Positions 62,401 through 64,000 of a stretch of DNA of 64,000 nt are shown here, in pieces. The position numbers were made by a program, and so were the translations under genes. The notes under the pieces are model-generated. The model ran no database searches and was not told the DNA's origin. It was given only the letters and a program-made list of their open reading frames with translations. Origin of the DNA: Breviolum minutum Mf 1.05b.01 (taxonomy: Eukaryota > Sar > Dinophyceae > Suessiales > Symbiodiniaceae); the NCBI GenBank assembly GCA_000507305.1, contig DF239100.1, positions 157,501 through 221,500 of the forward strand. The letters run 5' to 3'. Position 1 is the stretch's first letter. Each line of letters starts with the position of its first letter.

Positions 62401-63444
62401 ATTTTTTTTTTTTGTTTTCGAAGGTTTACCCCGAAAACTTGGGGTTTGCATGATCCAATTTGACAAGCATATCAAGGGTGATTCCAGGGAGCAGGAAGGA
62501 CATGGGACCCCCTTGTGGGGAAAGCGGGACCCATTCTGTCCCCATACCATTCTCATATGTGCTGGGGTCTAAACTCCCATTCGAATGAGTATGATACTTG
62601 TTCGATATGTGATGTGACCCCACCACCTGCGTCAGCGGCATTTTCACTGTGTGGAATGATTTGCGCGCATTCGACGAGTCTTTAAACTCCCATGATTTCC
62701 ATAAGGGATGGTCATCAACCCAATAGTAGGGCCTTATATACCCATTATGAGGATTCCCTATTAAAGGTGGGATGACCATCCCCAATATAAGGAGTTGATC
62801 GACCCTGGCACATATCTTTAGGGATTCGGGTCGTCGTTCAGGTGATCGGCCTTGACGGATCCATGGTGAATTTGGAAGCACTAGGCCTGTGGCCGTTTTT
62901 TCTTATGGGGAAAATGTTGGGGTAAACGAGGTGTTAAAACATAACTGACATAGGATTTTGTGGGAATATATATTTAACAACATGAATTTTGTTGTTTTTT
63001 ATGGTGAATGTAGGTAAATATACCATACATGGACGTATATGGATCCAATGGGTAATGAGATTGAGATTGATGAAACTGGATGGGCAAACTGGAACCTGGT
63101 GAAGAAATTCAGTGTGAAAAAAGAACGAAAAACCGTCCCACGTCTTATCCACAAAAAACTTCCCATGCCTTTATACCAAACCGGGAATTTCATCCCCGAA
63201 ACTTCGGGATTCATTTTTTGATCGGAGAAATCTTGGCTCCCAACAGCGCAAAACGCCAGGCTCACCACAATACATGGGTCAGGACCGAGCCACGTGTTGG
63301 GGGCACCCAGGAGTTAACTTCAGCCCGTGGTCGTTACAGCACACTCCGTTTCACCACATGGTGGTGACCGGACCCAACGTCAGGTCGGAAAGCATTGTGG
63401 GCTGACTTGGAAGATGCGGGTCTCACGTTGAAAGTGGAGGCAAG
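13326..63444 (+). CDS. Valyl-tRNA synthetase, split by a 29-kb intron that contains another gene; 3' end beyond the window
   Basis: Class I synthetase that charges tRNA-Val and hydrolyses mischarged Thr-tRNA in its CP1 editing domain. Exons in order: 15242-15309, 16313-16352, 17893-17944, 19313-19350, 20991-21019, 22409-22445, 23721-23756, 24104-24150, 24602-24635, 25269-25297, 26872-26947, 28604-28648, 57776-57883, 58586-58637, 60582-60624, 61104-61191, 62842 to about 62884, 63384-63444; a possible start exon is at 13326. They carry PPPNVTG, the HIGH motif as [64 protein letters not shown] and [20 protein letters not shown]. All splice phases match. KMSKS and the anticodon-binding domain lie downstream. 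The [12 protein letters not shown] and [10 protein letters not shown] segments resemble bacterial or organellar ValRS more than the animal cytosolic enzyme. Confidence 0.9.
15242..15309 (+). CDS. ValRS exon with PPPNVTG
   Basis: 68 nt coding [20 protein letters not shown] then TG, the family signature before the HIGH motif. Acceptor CGCAG|G, donor GGCAG|GTGGGA. The intron 15310-16312 has a TTG microsatellite (15481-15522) and family B (15876-15992). Confidence 0.95.
15481..15522. repeat. TTG microsatellite
   Basis: About 14 TTG units with one CTG change, inside a ValRS intron. Confidence 0.95.
16313..16352 (+). CDS. ValRS exon with HIGH motif (HMGH)
   Basis: 40 nt coding [17 protein letters not shown] is the ATP-binding HIGH motif of class I synthetases. 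Acceptor CTGCAG|G, donor GAT|GCTGGA (GC intron). The intron 16353-17892 holds a reverse-oriented family F copy (about 16588-16668). Confidence 0.94.
17893..17944 (+). CDS. ValRS exon [17 protein letters not shown]
   Basis: 52 nt; joins the HMGH exon to give [14 protein letters not shown], the expected family spacing. An upstream in-frame stretch (DAYTE) was excluded because CGAG|G at 17892 restores that spacing. Donor CCAG|GTGCGA. The intron 17945-19312 is crowded with family A copies (18204-18290, 18396-18486, 18757-18848) and a family P element (19108-19215). Confidence 0.94.
19108..19215. repeat. Family P hairpin
   Basis: CTCCACCACGATTAAAATAA pairs with TTGTTTTAATGGTG across a core reading CCCTTAGGGTTCAGCAATGG. 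A close copy lies at 31213-31325, in the same orientation. Confidence 0.82.
19313..19350 (+). CDS. ValRS exon TDHAGIATQ
   Basis: 38 nt coding the rest of Gly then [12 protein letters not shown], an active-site signature of ValRS. Acceptor TCCAG|G, donor GTG|GTTGGG. The intron 19351-20990 holds family A (19417-19505, 20188-20286), family B (19529-19626), family R (19738-19935), a poly-C and TG tract and a 150-bp hairpin at 20364-20517. Confidence 0.95.
19738..19935. repeat. Family R, copy 1 (about 195 bp)
   Basis: Starts TTTTGTAGATGTTTCTCCTT and ends in a poly-C tract; highly similar to 24835-25024 over its whole length. Both copies lie in ValRS introns, in the same orientation. Confidence 0.88.
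19983..20010. repeat. TG dinucleotide repeat
   Basis: (TG)n then TTTGTTTT, preceded by a poly-C tract at 19921-19936. Confidence 0.9.
20364..20517. repeat. Hairpin Z
   Basis: ACTTGGAGGATCACCC and GGGATGATCCTCCAAGT are inverted ends; the interior carries AGTGGTTAGG / CCACTTACT. A decayed relative is at about 23775-23935. Confidence 0.8.
20991..21019 (+). CDS. ValRS micro-exon ERQLAAEGS
   Basis: 29 nt, matching VERQLxxEG after GIATQ. Acceptor CCGAG|G, donor AGCTC|GTGCTT. The intron 21020-22408 has family I (21137-21239), family C (21432-21552), family J (about 21553-21655), family H (about 22050-22195) and a family A copy interrupted by a family O element (22196-22345). Confidence 0.88.
21137..21239. 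repeat. Family I palindrome
   Basis: Arms TGTTGATGGTTCAGAAATC and GATTTCTGAACCATCAACC. Copies at about 13055-13185 and 57900-58027. Confidence 0.85.
22218..22302. repeat. Family O element inserted inside a family A copy
   Basis: About 85 bp with ends CCCTACGGATCCAAGTA and TACTTGGATCCATAGGG. The flanking halves (CCATGTGTGGTATATTTACC to the left, GCATCCCATGGATGC to the right) are one family A palindrome. A near-identical copy is at 30948-31031. Confidence 0.85.
22409..22445 (+). CDS. ValRS exon [12 protein letters not shown]
   Basis: 37 nt; with the previous exon it gives [13 protein letters not shown], the family R-x-x-L/V-G-R-E-x-F pattern. Acceptor CTCAG|G, donor AGA|GCTGCG (GC intron). 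The intron 22446-23720 has family A (22498-22592), family C (22800-22932) and family D (23222-23332). Confidence 0.9.
23721..23756 (+). CDS. ValRS exon [12 protein letters not shown]
   Basis: 36 nt; V-W-x-W-K-E-E is strongly conserved. Acceptor CCTAG|G, donor ATT|GTGCGA. The intron 23757-24103 contains a degenerate hairpin at about 23775-23935 related to 20364-20517. Confidence 0.93.
24104..24150 (+). CDS. ValRS exon [16 protein letters not shown]
   Basis: 47 nt; Q-L/M-x-R-L-G-A-S-x-D-W is diagnostic for ValRS. Acceptor CTTAG|G; donor AGAGA|GTTTGG, chosen because it yields SREQFTLNE. Only unique sequence was noticed in the intron 24151-24601. Confidence 0.94.
24602..24635 (+). CDS. ValRS exon [11 protein letters not shown]
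   Basis: 34 nt; matches RFTLDExLSAAV. Acceptor TCAAG|G, donor GCA|GCCGGGAA (GC intron). The intron 24636-25268 holds family R (24835-25024) and a short tandem array (25050-25180). Confidence 0.92.
24835..25024. repeat. Family R, copy 2
   Basis: Same segment as 19738-19935, including GACATATGATGATTACGATT and the trailing poly-C. Confidence 0.88.
25050..25180. repeat. Short tandem array with AATAATAAGGGATTA
   Basis: Three to four units of CCCAAATAATAAGGGATTAC alternating with TTATCCCAAA, apparently spread from the CCCCAAATAATAAGGGACC motif of the adjoining family R copy. Confidence 0.8.
25269..25297 (+). CDS. ValRS exon VVEAFCRLH
   Basis: 29 nt; VxEAFxRLHE. Acceptor CCCAG|G; donor ATGA|GCCGGGAA, the same eight bases as the preceding intron. 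The intron 25298-26871 contains the 599-bp element with 41-bp inverted termini (25493-26091). Confidence 0.92.
25493..26091. mobile_element. 599-bp element with perfect 41-bp terminal inverted repeats
   Basis: The left end 25493-25533 (ACCAGTAGTAAGTTTGTCAT...) is the exact reverse complement of 26051-26091. The interior carries a family M palindrome (25572-25690), a small hairpin (25738-25810) and a family K copy (25925-26032). It has no coding capacity, so it is non-autonomous. Confidence 0.85.
26872..26947 (+). CDS. ValRS exon [20 protein letters not shown] (start of CP1 editing domain)
   Basis: 76 nt; ends VSDLE and matches [26 protein letters not shown]. Acceptor CGCAG|G, donor GAG|GTGCAG. 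A competing frame in the same stretch ([12 protein letters not shown]) is a shadow. The intron 26948-28603 has family H (about 27415-27575) and family E (about 28388-28495). Confidence 0.95.
28604..28648 (+). CDS. ValRS exon [15 protein letters not shown], last before the 29-kb intron
   Basis: 45 nt; VEYxxxxGxLYYFKY is the typical editing-domain strand. Acceptor CTGCAG|G. A donor at TGC|GATCCTTA (GA class) gives in-frame [22 protein letters not shown] with the exon at 57776. The adjacent TGC could shift the boundary by a codon. Confidence 0.88.
29436..29552 (+). CDS. Phospholipase exon 1, signal peptide
   Basis: 39 codons. [20 protein letters not shown] has a hydrophobic core followed by small residues and a Cys-containing acidic stretch, as in a secretory signal. 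It is the only ATG-started frame upstream of the catalytic exons that reaches a usable donor (CAA|GTGCGA). A spliced-leader acceptor could be the AAAAAG just upstream at about 29428. The intron 29553-30484 holds family B (29917-30010) and a palindrome at 30050-30131. Confidence 0.6.
29436..56569 (+). CDS. Secreted or endomembrane cPLA2/patatin-like phospholipase, 17 modelled exons
   Basis: Predicted Ser-Asp dyad lipid acyl hydrolase of the cytosolic-PLA2/lysophospholipase catalytic-domain type (PF01735-like). The model has 684 residues: hydrophobic N-terminus 1-22 (signal peptide), oxyanion loop GGGGTRAM at 88-95, nucleophile elbow SLSGSSW at 119-125 (Ser121), [11 protein letters not shown] at 349-359, TYWP, catalytic IGDGAS with Asp466, then DSTGML and VVVLINN, NNQVF at 566-570, and [24 protein letters not shown], ending [15 protein letters not shown]. 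Exons: 29436-29552, 30485-30618, 31372-31459, 34216-34293, 37019-37169, 38359-38513, 39627-39786, 39970-40088, 42411-42623, 45527-45607, 47707-47815, 49312-49394, 52084-52198, 54056-54132, 54801-54931, 55999-56111, 56439-56569. The order matches the family throughout. The ends of exons 4, 6, 8, 9 and 10 are chosen by phase only. The substrate cannot be told. Confidence 0.85.
30485..30618 (+). CDS. Phospholipase exon 2
   Basis: 134 nt coding a basic stretch ([35 protein letters not shown]) leading into the oxyanion-loop exon. Acceptor CGCCAG|G, donor ATGGT|GTGAAC. The intron 30619-31371 holds a family A element split by nested family N and O elements (30767-31050) and family P (31213-31325). 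Confidence 0.8.
31372..31459 (+). CDS. Phospholipase exon 3, oxyanion loop
   Basis: 88 nt coding [20 protein letters not shown] and [13 protein letters not shown]-x-R-A-M followed by GLLDxV is the cPLA2 oxyanion region. Acceptor CTGCAG|G, donor GAG|GTTCGG. The long intron 31460-34215 holds family G (31494-31605), a reversed family U (31621-31713), two family Q copies (31911-32013, 33531-33633), family A (32392-32487), family B (32979-33075) and a TTG/TTGC tract (34136-34190). Confidence 0.92.
31494..31605. repeat. Family G hairpin
   Basis: Arms AGGTGATTCAAAGTGACC and GGTCACTTTGAATCACC, with a second inner pair around AAGTGACC. Two more copies at 53158-53240 and 58693-58795. Confidence 0.88.
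31911..32013. repeat. Family Q direct repeat, copy 1
   Basis: A 103-bp segment starting TGTGGATTAAGATAAGCCAA and almost identical to 33531-33633, 1.6 kb away in the same phospholipase intron. A shorter relative with CCCGGAACCTTAACCAACCA occurs at about 13456-13490 and 60983-61028. Confidence 0.9.
32979..33075 (+). repeat. Family B element, type copy (97 bp, 17-bp inverted ends)
   Basis: Ends are CTAGGTGGTGGTTTCAA and TTGAAACCACCAACTAG, one mismatch as inverted repeats. The interior is conserved: TATTTTCACCCCTACTTGGG, then GATGATCCAATTTGACTAAT, then a TTTTTCA tract. Other copies: 238-335, 1437-1532, 3459-3566, 4901-5003, 6268-6364, 8364-8472, 12606-12663, 15876-15992, 19529-19626, 29917-30010, 36425-36531, 39180-39279, 40998-41100, 51252-51358, 58795-58874, 59879-59960, 60687-60784. 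Every copy reads in the same direction as the genes. Confidence 0.92.
33531..33633. repeat. Family Q direct repeat, copy 2
   Basis: Differs from copy 1 by about two positions (one extra A and GAAACAAC for GAAATAAC). Confidence 0.9.
34216..34293 (+). CDS. Phospholipase exon 4, nucleophile elbow
   Basis: Codes [20 protein letters not shown] then KGFTKE. SLSGS corresponds to the cPLA2 GLSGS elbow, with Ser replacing the first Gly. Acceptor CGAAG|G. The 3' end at GAG|GCCAAC is chosen by phase; the frame stays open further. The intron to 37018 holds hairpin X (35172-35283), family A (35432-35525), an A-like element with a nested insertion (35757-35945), families K, E, L, B and N. Confidence 0.85.
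35172..35283. repeat. Hairpin X
   Basis: CCCTAAGGATCTTGGACCCT and AGGGTCCAATGATCCTTAGG form inverted ends. Single copy noticed. Confidence 0.82.
36044..36132. repeat. Family E palindrome
   Basis: Arms GTAAACTAACATAGCAATGG and CCATTGCTATGTTTGTTTAC around a GATGTATTTCCTATT core. Related copies: about 130-232, 2870-2960, 14690-14800, 26625-26730, 28388-28495, 52600-52675 and 59130-59238. Confidence 0.85.
37019..37169 (+). CDS. Phospholipase exon 5
   Basis: 151 nt coding [20 protein letters not shown], then [20 protein letters not shown] and [10 protein letters not shown]. It is the only open + frame here; acceptor ATGAG|G, donor ACAA|GTTGCT. Its phase joins both neighbours. The family match is weak, so assignment rests on phase and position. 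The intron 37170-38358 has family C (about 37983-38110) and family A (38213-38318). Confidence 0.7.
38359..38513 (+). CDS. Phospholipase exon 6
   Basis: 155 nt coding [20 protein letters not shown] and a [13 protein letters not shown] strand that resembles the RPxLIxNxTLLxP segment of bacterial cPLA2-like proteins. Acceptor CCGAG|G; end chosen at GGA|GTTTTC. The intron 38514-39626 holds a long A-like palindrome (38560-38700), family B (39180-39279), family J (39290-39410) and a family D-like arm. Confidence 0.72.
39627..39786 (+). CDS. Phospholipase exon 7, basic insert
   Basis: 160 nt coding [20 protein letters not shown] and a Lys-rich stretch ending KKRYVNLP. Acceptor CTCCAG|G. The donor is ambiguous: T|GCGAGG gives [13 protein letters not shown] with the next exon, or GAG|GTATGT. 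The following 183-bp intron is flanked by a GAGGTAT direct repeat (39789-39795, 39967-39973). Confidence 0.75.
39970..40088 (+). CDS. Phospholipase exon 8
   Basis: Codes [20 protein letters not shown] and [19 protein letters not shown]. Acceptor TTGGAG|G. The 3' end is approximate (several in-phase G donors at 40074-40089). The intron to 42410 holds family D (40435-40545), family B (40998-41100) and family A (41636-41745). Confidence 0.7.
42411..42623 (+). CDS. Phospholipase exon 9 with VGGGxxExFAF
   Basis: Codes [20 protein letters not shown] and [13 protein letters not shown], a conserved signature of bacterial-type cPLA2-like proteins, then a basic tail ([18 protein letters not shown]). 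Acceptor CCAAG|G; the 3' end is phase-chosen and could be as early as 42510. The intron to 45526 holds hairpin V (43328-43482), a 129-bp family C hairpin (43759-43887) and family D (44539-44633). Confidence 0.72.
43328..43482. repeat. Hairpin V
   Basis: CTGGAACCCCAAGGCCAACC near 43334 pairs with GGCCTTGGGGTTCCAGG near 43462, and TTTATAAATGGATGG appears near both arms. Single copy. Confidence 0.82.
43759..43887. repeat. Family C hairpin, type copy (129 bp)
   Basis: Inverted arms of about 48 bp, starting GGATGTCCCGTTGGAAGTTA and ending TAACTTCCAACGGGACATCC, with one mismatch seen. The loop has GGGTTATAACCC-like motifs. Related copies: about 11922-12030, 21432-21552, 22800-22932, 37983-38110, 46495-46605, 52245-52340 and 54450-54570. 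Confidence 0.9.
44539..44633. repeat. Family D palindrome
   Basis: Arms CACCCTGGAAGATTAAC and GTTAATCTTCCAGGGTG around a core containing GGAGGTTTGGAAGAT. Related copies: about 8190-8290, 23222-23332, 39540-39640 (partial), 40435-40545 and 52677-52770. Confidence 0.85.
45527..45607 (+). CDS. Phospholipase exon 10
   Basis: Codes [20 protein letters not shown] and RNLTAEF, with frame open to about 45675. Acceptor GCTGAG|G; the 3' end is approximate. The intron to 47706 holds family U (45688-45781), family C (46495-46605), the GCGAAAG cluster (46842-47215) and the ACT microsatellite (47441-47595). Confidence 0.65.
46842..47215. repeat. Cluster of GCGAAAG motifs
   Basis: Eight exact GCGAAAG occurrences, plus GGCTAAAG and GGCGAAG variants, irregularly spaced in about 370 bp of a phospholipase intron. 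Confidence 0.75.
47441..47595. repeat. ACT/AGT trinucleotide repeat
   Basis: Long ACT array with scattered AGT, ATT and TCT variants. Source of spurious poly-Thr and poly-Ser frames. Confidence 0.95.
47707..47815 (+). CDS. Phospholipase exon 11, catalytic Asp
   Basis: 109 nt coding [20 protein letters not shown] and [11 protein letters not shown]. The GDG[AG] motif carries the catalytic Asp. Acceptor CGCAG|G; donor GCTA|GCATTT (GC intron), with GCATT repeated at the 3' splice site (49312). The intron 47816-49311 holds a family S copy (48162-48212) and family A (48690-48785, 49171-49262). Confidence 0.92.
49312..49394 (+). CDS. Phospholipase exon 12
   Basis: 83 nt coding [20 protein letters not shown] and INNGWPI, equal to D-N-x-G-L-x-x-L-x-R-G-x-x-x-I-V-V-F-I-N of the family. 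Acceptor CCCAAG|G, donor ATC|GAGAGT (GA intron). The intron 49395-52083 holds family J, family A (50125-50213, 50571-50640, 50934-51026), family K, family H and family B (51252-51358). Confidence 0.93.
50571..50640. repeat. Family A palindrome, type copy
   Basis: Arms AGGATCCATGTATGGTATAT and ATATACCATACATGGATCCT flank a short spacer that itself pairs (ACCTACAT/ATGTAGGT). Most copies are 85-105 bp with a loop reading TTGGTTGATTTTTATGG. Further copies: 3366-3454, 7070-7160, 14147-14238, 18204-18290, 18396-18486, 18757-18848, 19417-19505, 20188-20286, 22498-22592, 28725-28833, 32392-32487, 35432-35525, 38213-38318, 41636-41745, 48690-48785, 49171-49262, 50125-50213, 50934-51026, 56981-57070, 60331-60420, 62960-63050. 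Whole-length palindromes of this sort are MITE-like. Confidence 0.92.
52084..52198 (+). CDS. Phospholipase exon 13
   Basis: 115 nt coding [20 protein letters not shown] and [18 protein letters not shown]. Acceptor TCTGAG|G, donor GTCG|GTAGCA. The intron 52199-54055 contains families C, D (52677-52770) and G (53158-53240) and a long unassigned open frame (53210-53650). Confidence 0.85.
54056..54132 (+). CDS. Phospholipase exon 14
   Basis: 77 nt coding [20 protein letters not shown] and ERSLQ. The frame was set by phase with exon 13; an overlapping frame also looks protein-like. Acceptor TCCAG|G, donor CAA|GATACA (GA intron). The intron 54133-54800 has family C (about 54450-54570) and family J (54635-54747). 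Confidence 0.75.
54635..54747. repeat. Family J element
   Basis: Starts CCCTAAGAATCCAGACCCCT and ends with TGGATGCTTAGGG. Inside are repeated AATAGGAATG motifs. Copies at about 21553-21655, 39290-39410, 49455-49550 and 60795-60910, in both orientations. Confidence 0.82.
54801..54931 (+). CDS. Phospholipase exon 15 with NNQVF
   Basis: 131 nt coding [40 protein letters not shown] and LEN. N-x-V-F and Y-x-T-L-E-N-x-Y-W-G-I are C-terminal landmarks of the family. Acceptor ATCAG|G, donor ACAA|GTAACT. The intron 54932-55998 has families L, W (55062-55180), K (55500-55616) and H (55774-55944). Confidence 0.92.
54950..55038. repeat. Family L palindrome (A-related)
   Basis: Arms CAGACACTCAATGTATGG and CCATACATTGAGCATTTGG with a TTTACCTACATTT / AAATGTAGGTAAA interior like family A. 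Copies at about 36340-36425 and 63855-63955; a single arm near 40953-40990. Confidence 0.85.
55062..55180. repeat. Hairpin W
   Basis: GATCCTGGCTCACC and GGTGAGCCAGGATC form inverted ends. Single copy noticed. Confidence 0.85.
55500..55616. repeat. Family K element
   Basis: Ends CTGGTCAAATTATAGCGACC and ATTATAATTTGGCCAG; the interior has CCCAAATGGTGGTTTAGTAA. The sequence ATATAGCATAT occurs on both sides of this copy and may be a target-site duplication. Copies: about 5850-5955, 25925-26032, 35935-36025, 50315-50430 and 51120-51240. Confidence 0.82.
55774..55944. repeat. Family H palindrome
   Basis: Arms CAAGGTGGGCCCC and GGGGCCCACCTT around a GGGTATAACCC / AATGGCCGAAAAT interior. Copies: about 5995-6100 (partial), 10640-10780, 22050-22195, 27415-27575, 50715-50850 and 51455-51640. 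Confidence 0.82.
55999..56111 (+). CDS. Phospholipase exon 16
   Basis: 113 nt coding [20 protein letters not shown] and [17 protein letters not shown]. Acceptor ATCAG|G; donor AATG|GAGACT (GA intron), chosen over readthrough to a nearby TAG because it joins to the conserved FFPFLGTFF exon. Confidence 0.92.
56439..56569 (+). CDS. Phospholipase last exon and stop
   Basis: 131 nt coding [42 protein letters not shown] and TAA. FPxYxTFF followed by LxxEQxNLxAxLxxW is the family C-terminus. Acceptor GCCAG|G. Confidence 0.93.
56570..57775 (+). other. Downstream flank of the nested gene, end of the host intron
   Basis: No exon is supported. The frame at 56533-56772 overlaps the last exon and runs into the 3' UTR. 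A family A palindrome lies at 56981-57070. A GC-richer patch at 57115-57320 has short open frames on both strands (a + frame begins [20 protein letters not shown]) without recognised homology. Confidence 0.5.
57776..57883 (+). CDS. ValRS exon with [11 protein letters not shown], first after the 29-kb intron
   Basis: 36 codons: [14 protein letters not shown], then [20 protein letters not shown] and PE. ATTRPET is the Thr-rich editing-site motif of ValRS, IleRS and LeuRS. Acceptor TTACAG|G, donor GAG|GTGCAA. The intron 57884-58585 contains a family I palindrome (about 57900-58027). Confidence 0.95.
58586..58637 (+). CDS. ValRS exon [17 protein letters not shown]
   Basis: 52 nt; HPEDxRYKHLIGK...VPLVGR of ValRS. 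Acceptor CGCAAG|G, donor CAGG|GTGGGA. The intron 58638-60581 holds families G (58693-58795), B (58795-58874, 59879-59960), F (58950-59062), E (59130-59238), M (59458-59571) and A (60331-60420). Confidence 0.94.
59458..59571. repeat. Family M palindrome
   Basis: Arms TACCCTCCCGAAGTTTAAC and GTTAAACTTTTGGGGTGTA around a CCCCTGAAAAG core. Copies at about 10800-10915, 25572-25690, 35650-35730 (partial) and 61685-61795. Confidence 0.8.
60582..60624 (+). CDS. ValRS exon [13 protein letters not shown]
   Basis: 43 nt; R-x-I-P-V-I-A-D-x-Y-V-D. Acceptor GCCAAG|G; donor CGTGA|GCCTGC (GC intron), which restores [14 protein letters not shown]. The intron 60625-61103 has family B (60687-60784) and family J (about 60795-60910). 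Confidence 0.93.
61104..61191 (+). CDS. ValRS exon [20 protein letters not shown]
   Basis: 88 nt; continues QRHGLDTHT. The Asp of ITPAHD is an editing-site residue in ValRS. Acceptor ATGAG|G, donor ACG|GTGCGG. The intron 61192-62841 holds family M (about 61685-61795) and other short palindromes. Confidence 0.95.
62842..62884 (+). CDS. ValRS exon [14 protein letters not shown]
   Basis: Matches the V-x-x-x-D-G-x-M/L-x-N segment after GQRHGL. Acceptor TTCAG|G. The end is uncertain: CTAG|GCCTGT joins directly to 63384, whereas GGCCT|GTGGCC would need an extra 11-nt micro-exon (63283-63293 fits in phase). Confidence 0.75.
63384..63444 (+). CDS. ValRS exon [19 protein letters not shown]
   Basis: 61 nt; R-K-A-x-x-x-D-L-E-x-x-G-L-x-x-K-V-E of ValRS. 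Acceptor CGTCAG|G, donor GCAAG|GTGAGA. No further exon was recognised before 64000; the tail holds a family L palindrome at 63855-63955. Confidence 0.88.
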
Positions 63445-64000
63445 GTGAGAATGTGTAGTTACATGAAAAAAGAGTGGGAACATGGAAGATTGAGAATTGA
63501 GGATCCCTCTTTTGGTGATGTCATTTTAGGTTGGTTTCAAAGATTTTTTTCCACCTTGAAAATGAAAGAAGATGAGCCCATTAGCCATTCATATTTTCAG
63601 GTGTTCAGTTACCCTGAAAGTCCAAGACGACTAATTTTTGATGGGTTTTTCCGGAAGGATTATTGTTTTGGTAAGAGCGTACAATCAACAATTCCACGGG
63701 AATATTCGGCTTTAATGGTCGCCTTGACTTCCAAGGGTTATGTTTTTTTTGTGCAGGGGGTCTAAGTTGGGAACGCAAGGGAGTTGGCCAAATTTCAACA
63801 GCAACTGATGGCCGCCTTCGGGATCATGTTTAGCAGATGTAGTGTACATAAAGAAACACCCCAAACACTCAATGTATAGGAGCTATTGACCCAACAATTT
63901 GGTAGTTTAGTAGGGTAAATGTAAGTAAATACCACATGATTGAATTGAGTGTTTGTTTCTGAAGCTGATTTTTTGTTCCCTCTCTCCAAAAAGTTACTCA

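Noticed and set aside
8914-64000. CRISPR-like interpretation of the many regularly recurring palindromes
   Set aside because: The spacing is irregular, copies are diverged and interspersed between families, and the locus is clearly eukaryotic with spliced genes.

Overview
This window looks like dinoflagellate nuclear DNA, moderately AT-rich. Three recognisable genes lie on the + strand, cut into tiny exons (about 29 to 213 nt) separated by introns of roughly 0.2 to 3 kb. Conserved protein sequence and reading frame fix 35 intron boundaries. The 5' ends are GT (20), GC (8) or GA (7), and all 35 introns end AG followed by an exonic G. That G[T/C/A]...AG|G rule and the one-direction gene order are typical of dinoflagellates (Symbiodinium- or Polarella-like). 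The exact genus cannot be told from the sequence. Only about 6% of the window is coding by this reconstruction.

Layout. (1) 1-12161: the last ten exons of an MTR4/SKI2-type exosome RNA helicase; the gene begins upstream of the window. (2) 12162-13325: a short intergenic gap. (3) About 13326 to 63444 and beyond: valyl-tRNA synthetase. The exons with PPPNVTG, HMGH and TDHAGIATQ lie at 15.2-28.6 kb. The exons of the editing domain ([19 protein letters not shown]) resume at 57.8 kb and run towards the right edge. (4) 29436-56569: a complete gene for a cytosolic-PLA2/patatin-like phospholipase with a predicted signal peptide, 17 modelled exons and about 684 residues. It sits inside one 29127-bp GA-AG intron of the valyl-tRNA synthetase gene, on the same strand.

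Introns and gaps are packed with short palindromic or terminal-inverted-repeat elements, at least 20 families, many in several copies. The commonest are family A (near-perfect palindromes around GGATCCATGTATGG, over 20 copies) and family B (about 97 bp with 17-bp ends, 18 copies, all in the orientation of the genes). Some elements are inserted inside others, and some introns have 5-7 bp direct repeats at their splice sites. This is the behaviour expected of introners or MITE-like DNA elements. Simple repeats (ATC, TTG, ACT, AAAG, TG) generate long but meaningless open frames.

The genes have no evident functional link: RNA surveillance, translation, and secreted or endomembrane lipid hydrolysis. 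Exons were inferred by eye from protein families and splice phase. Boundaries marked as approximate are guesses within the stated exon.
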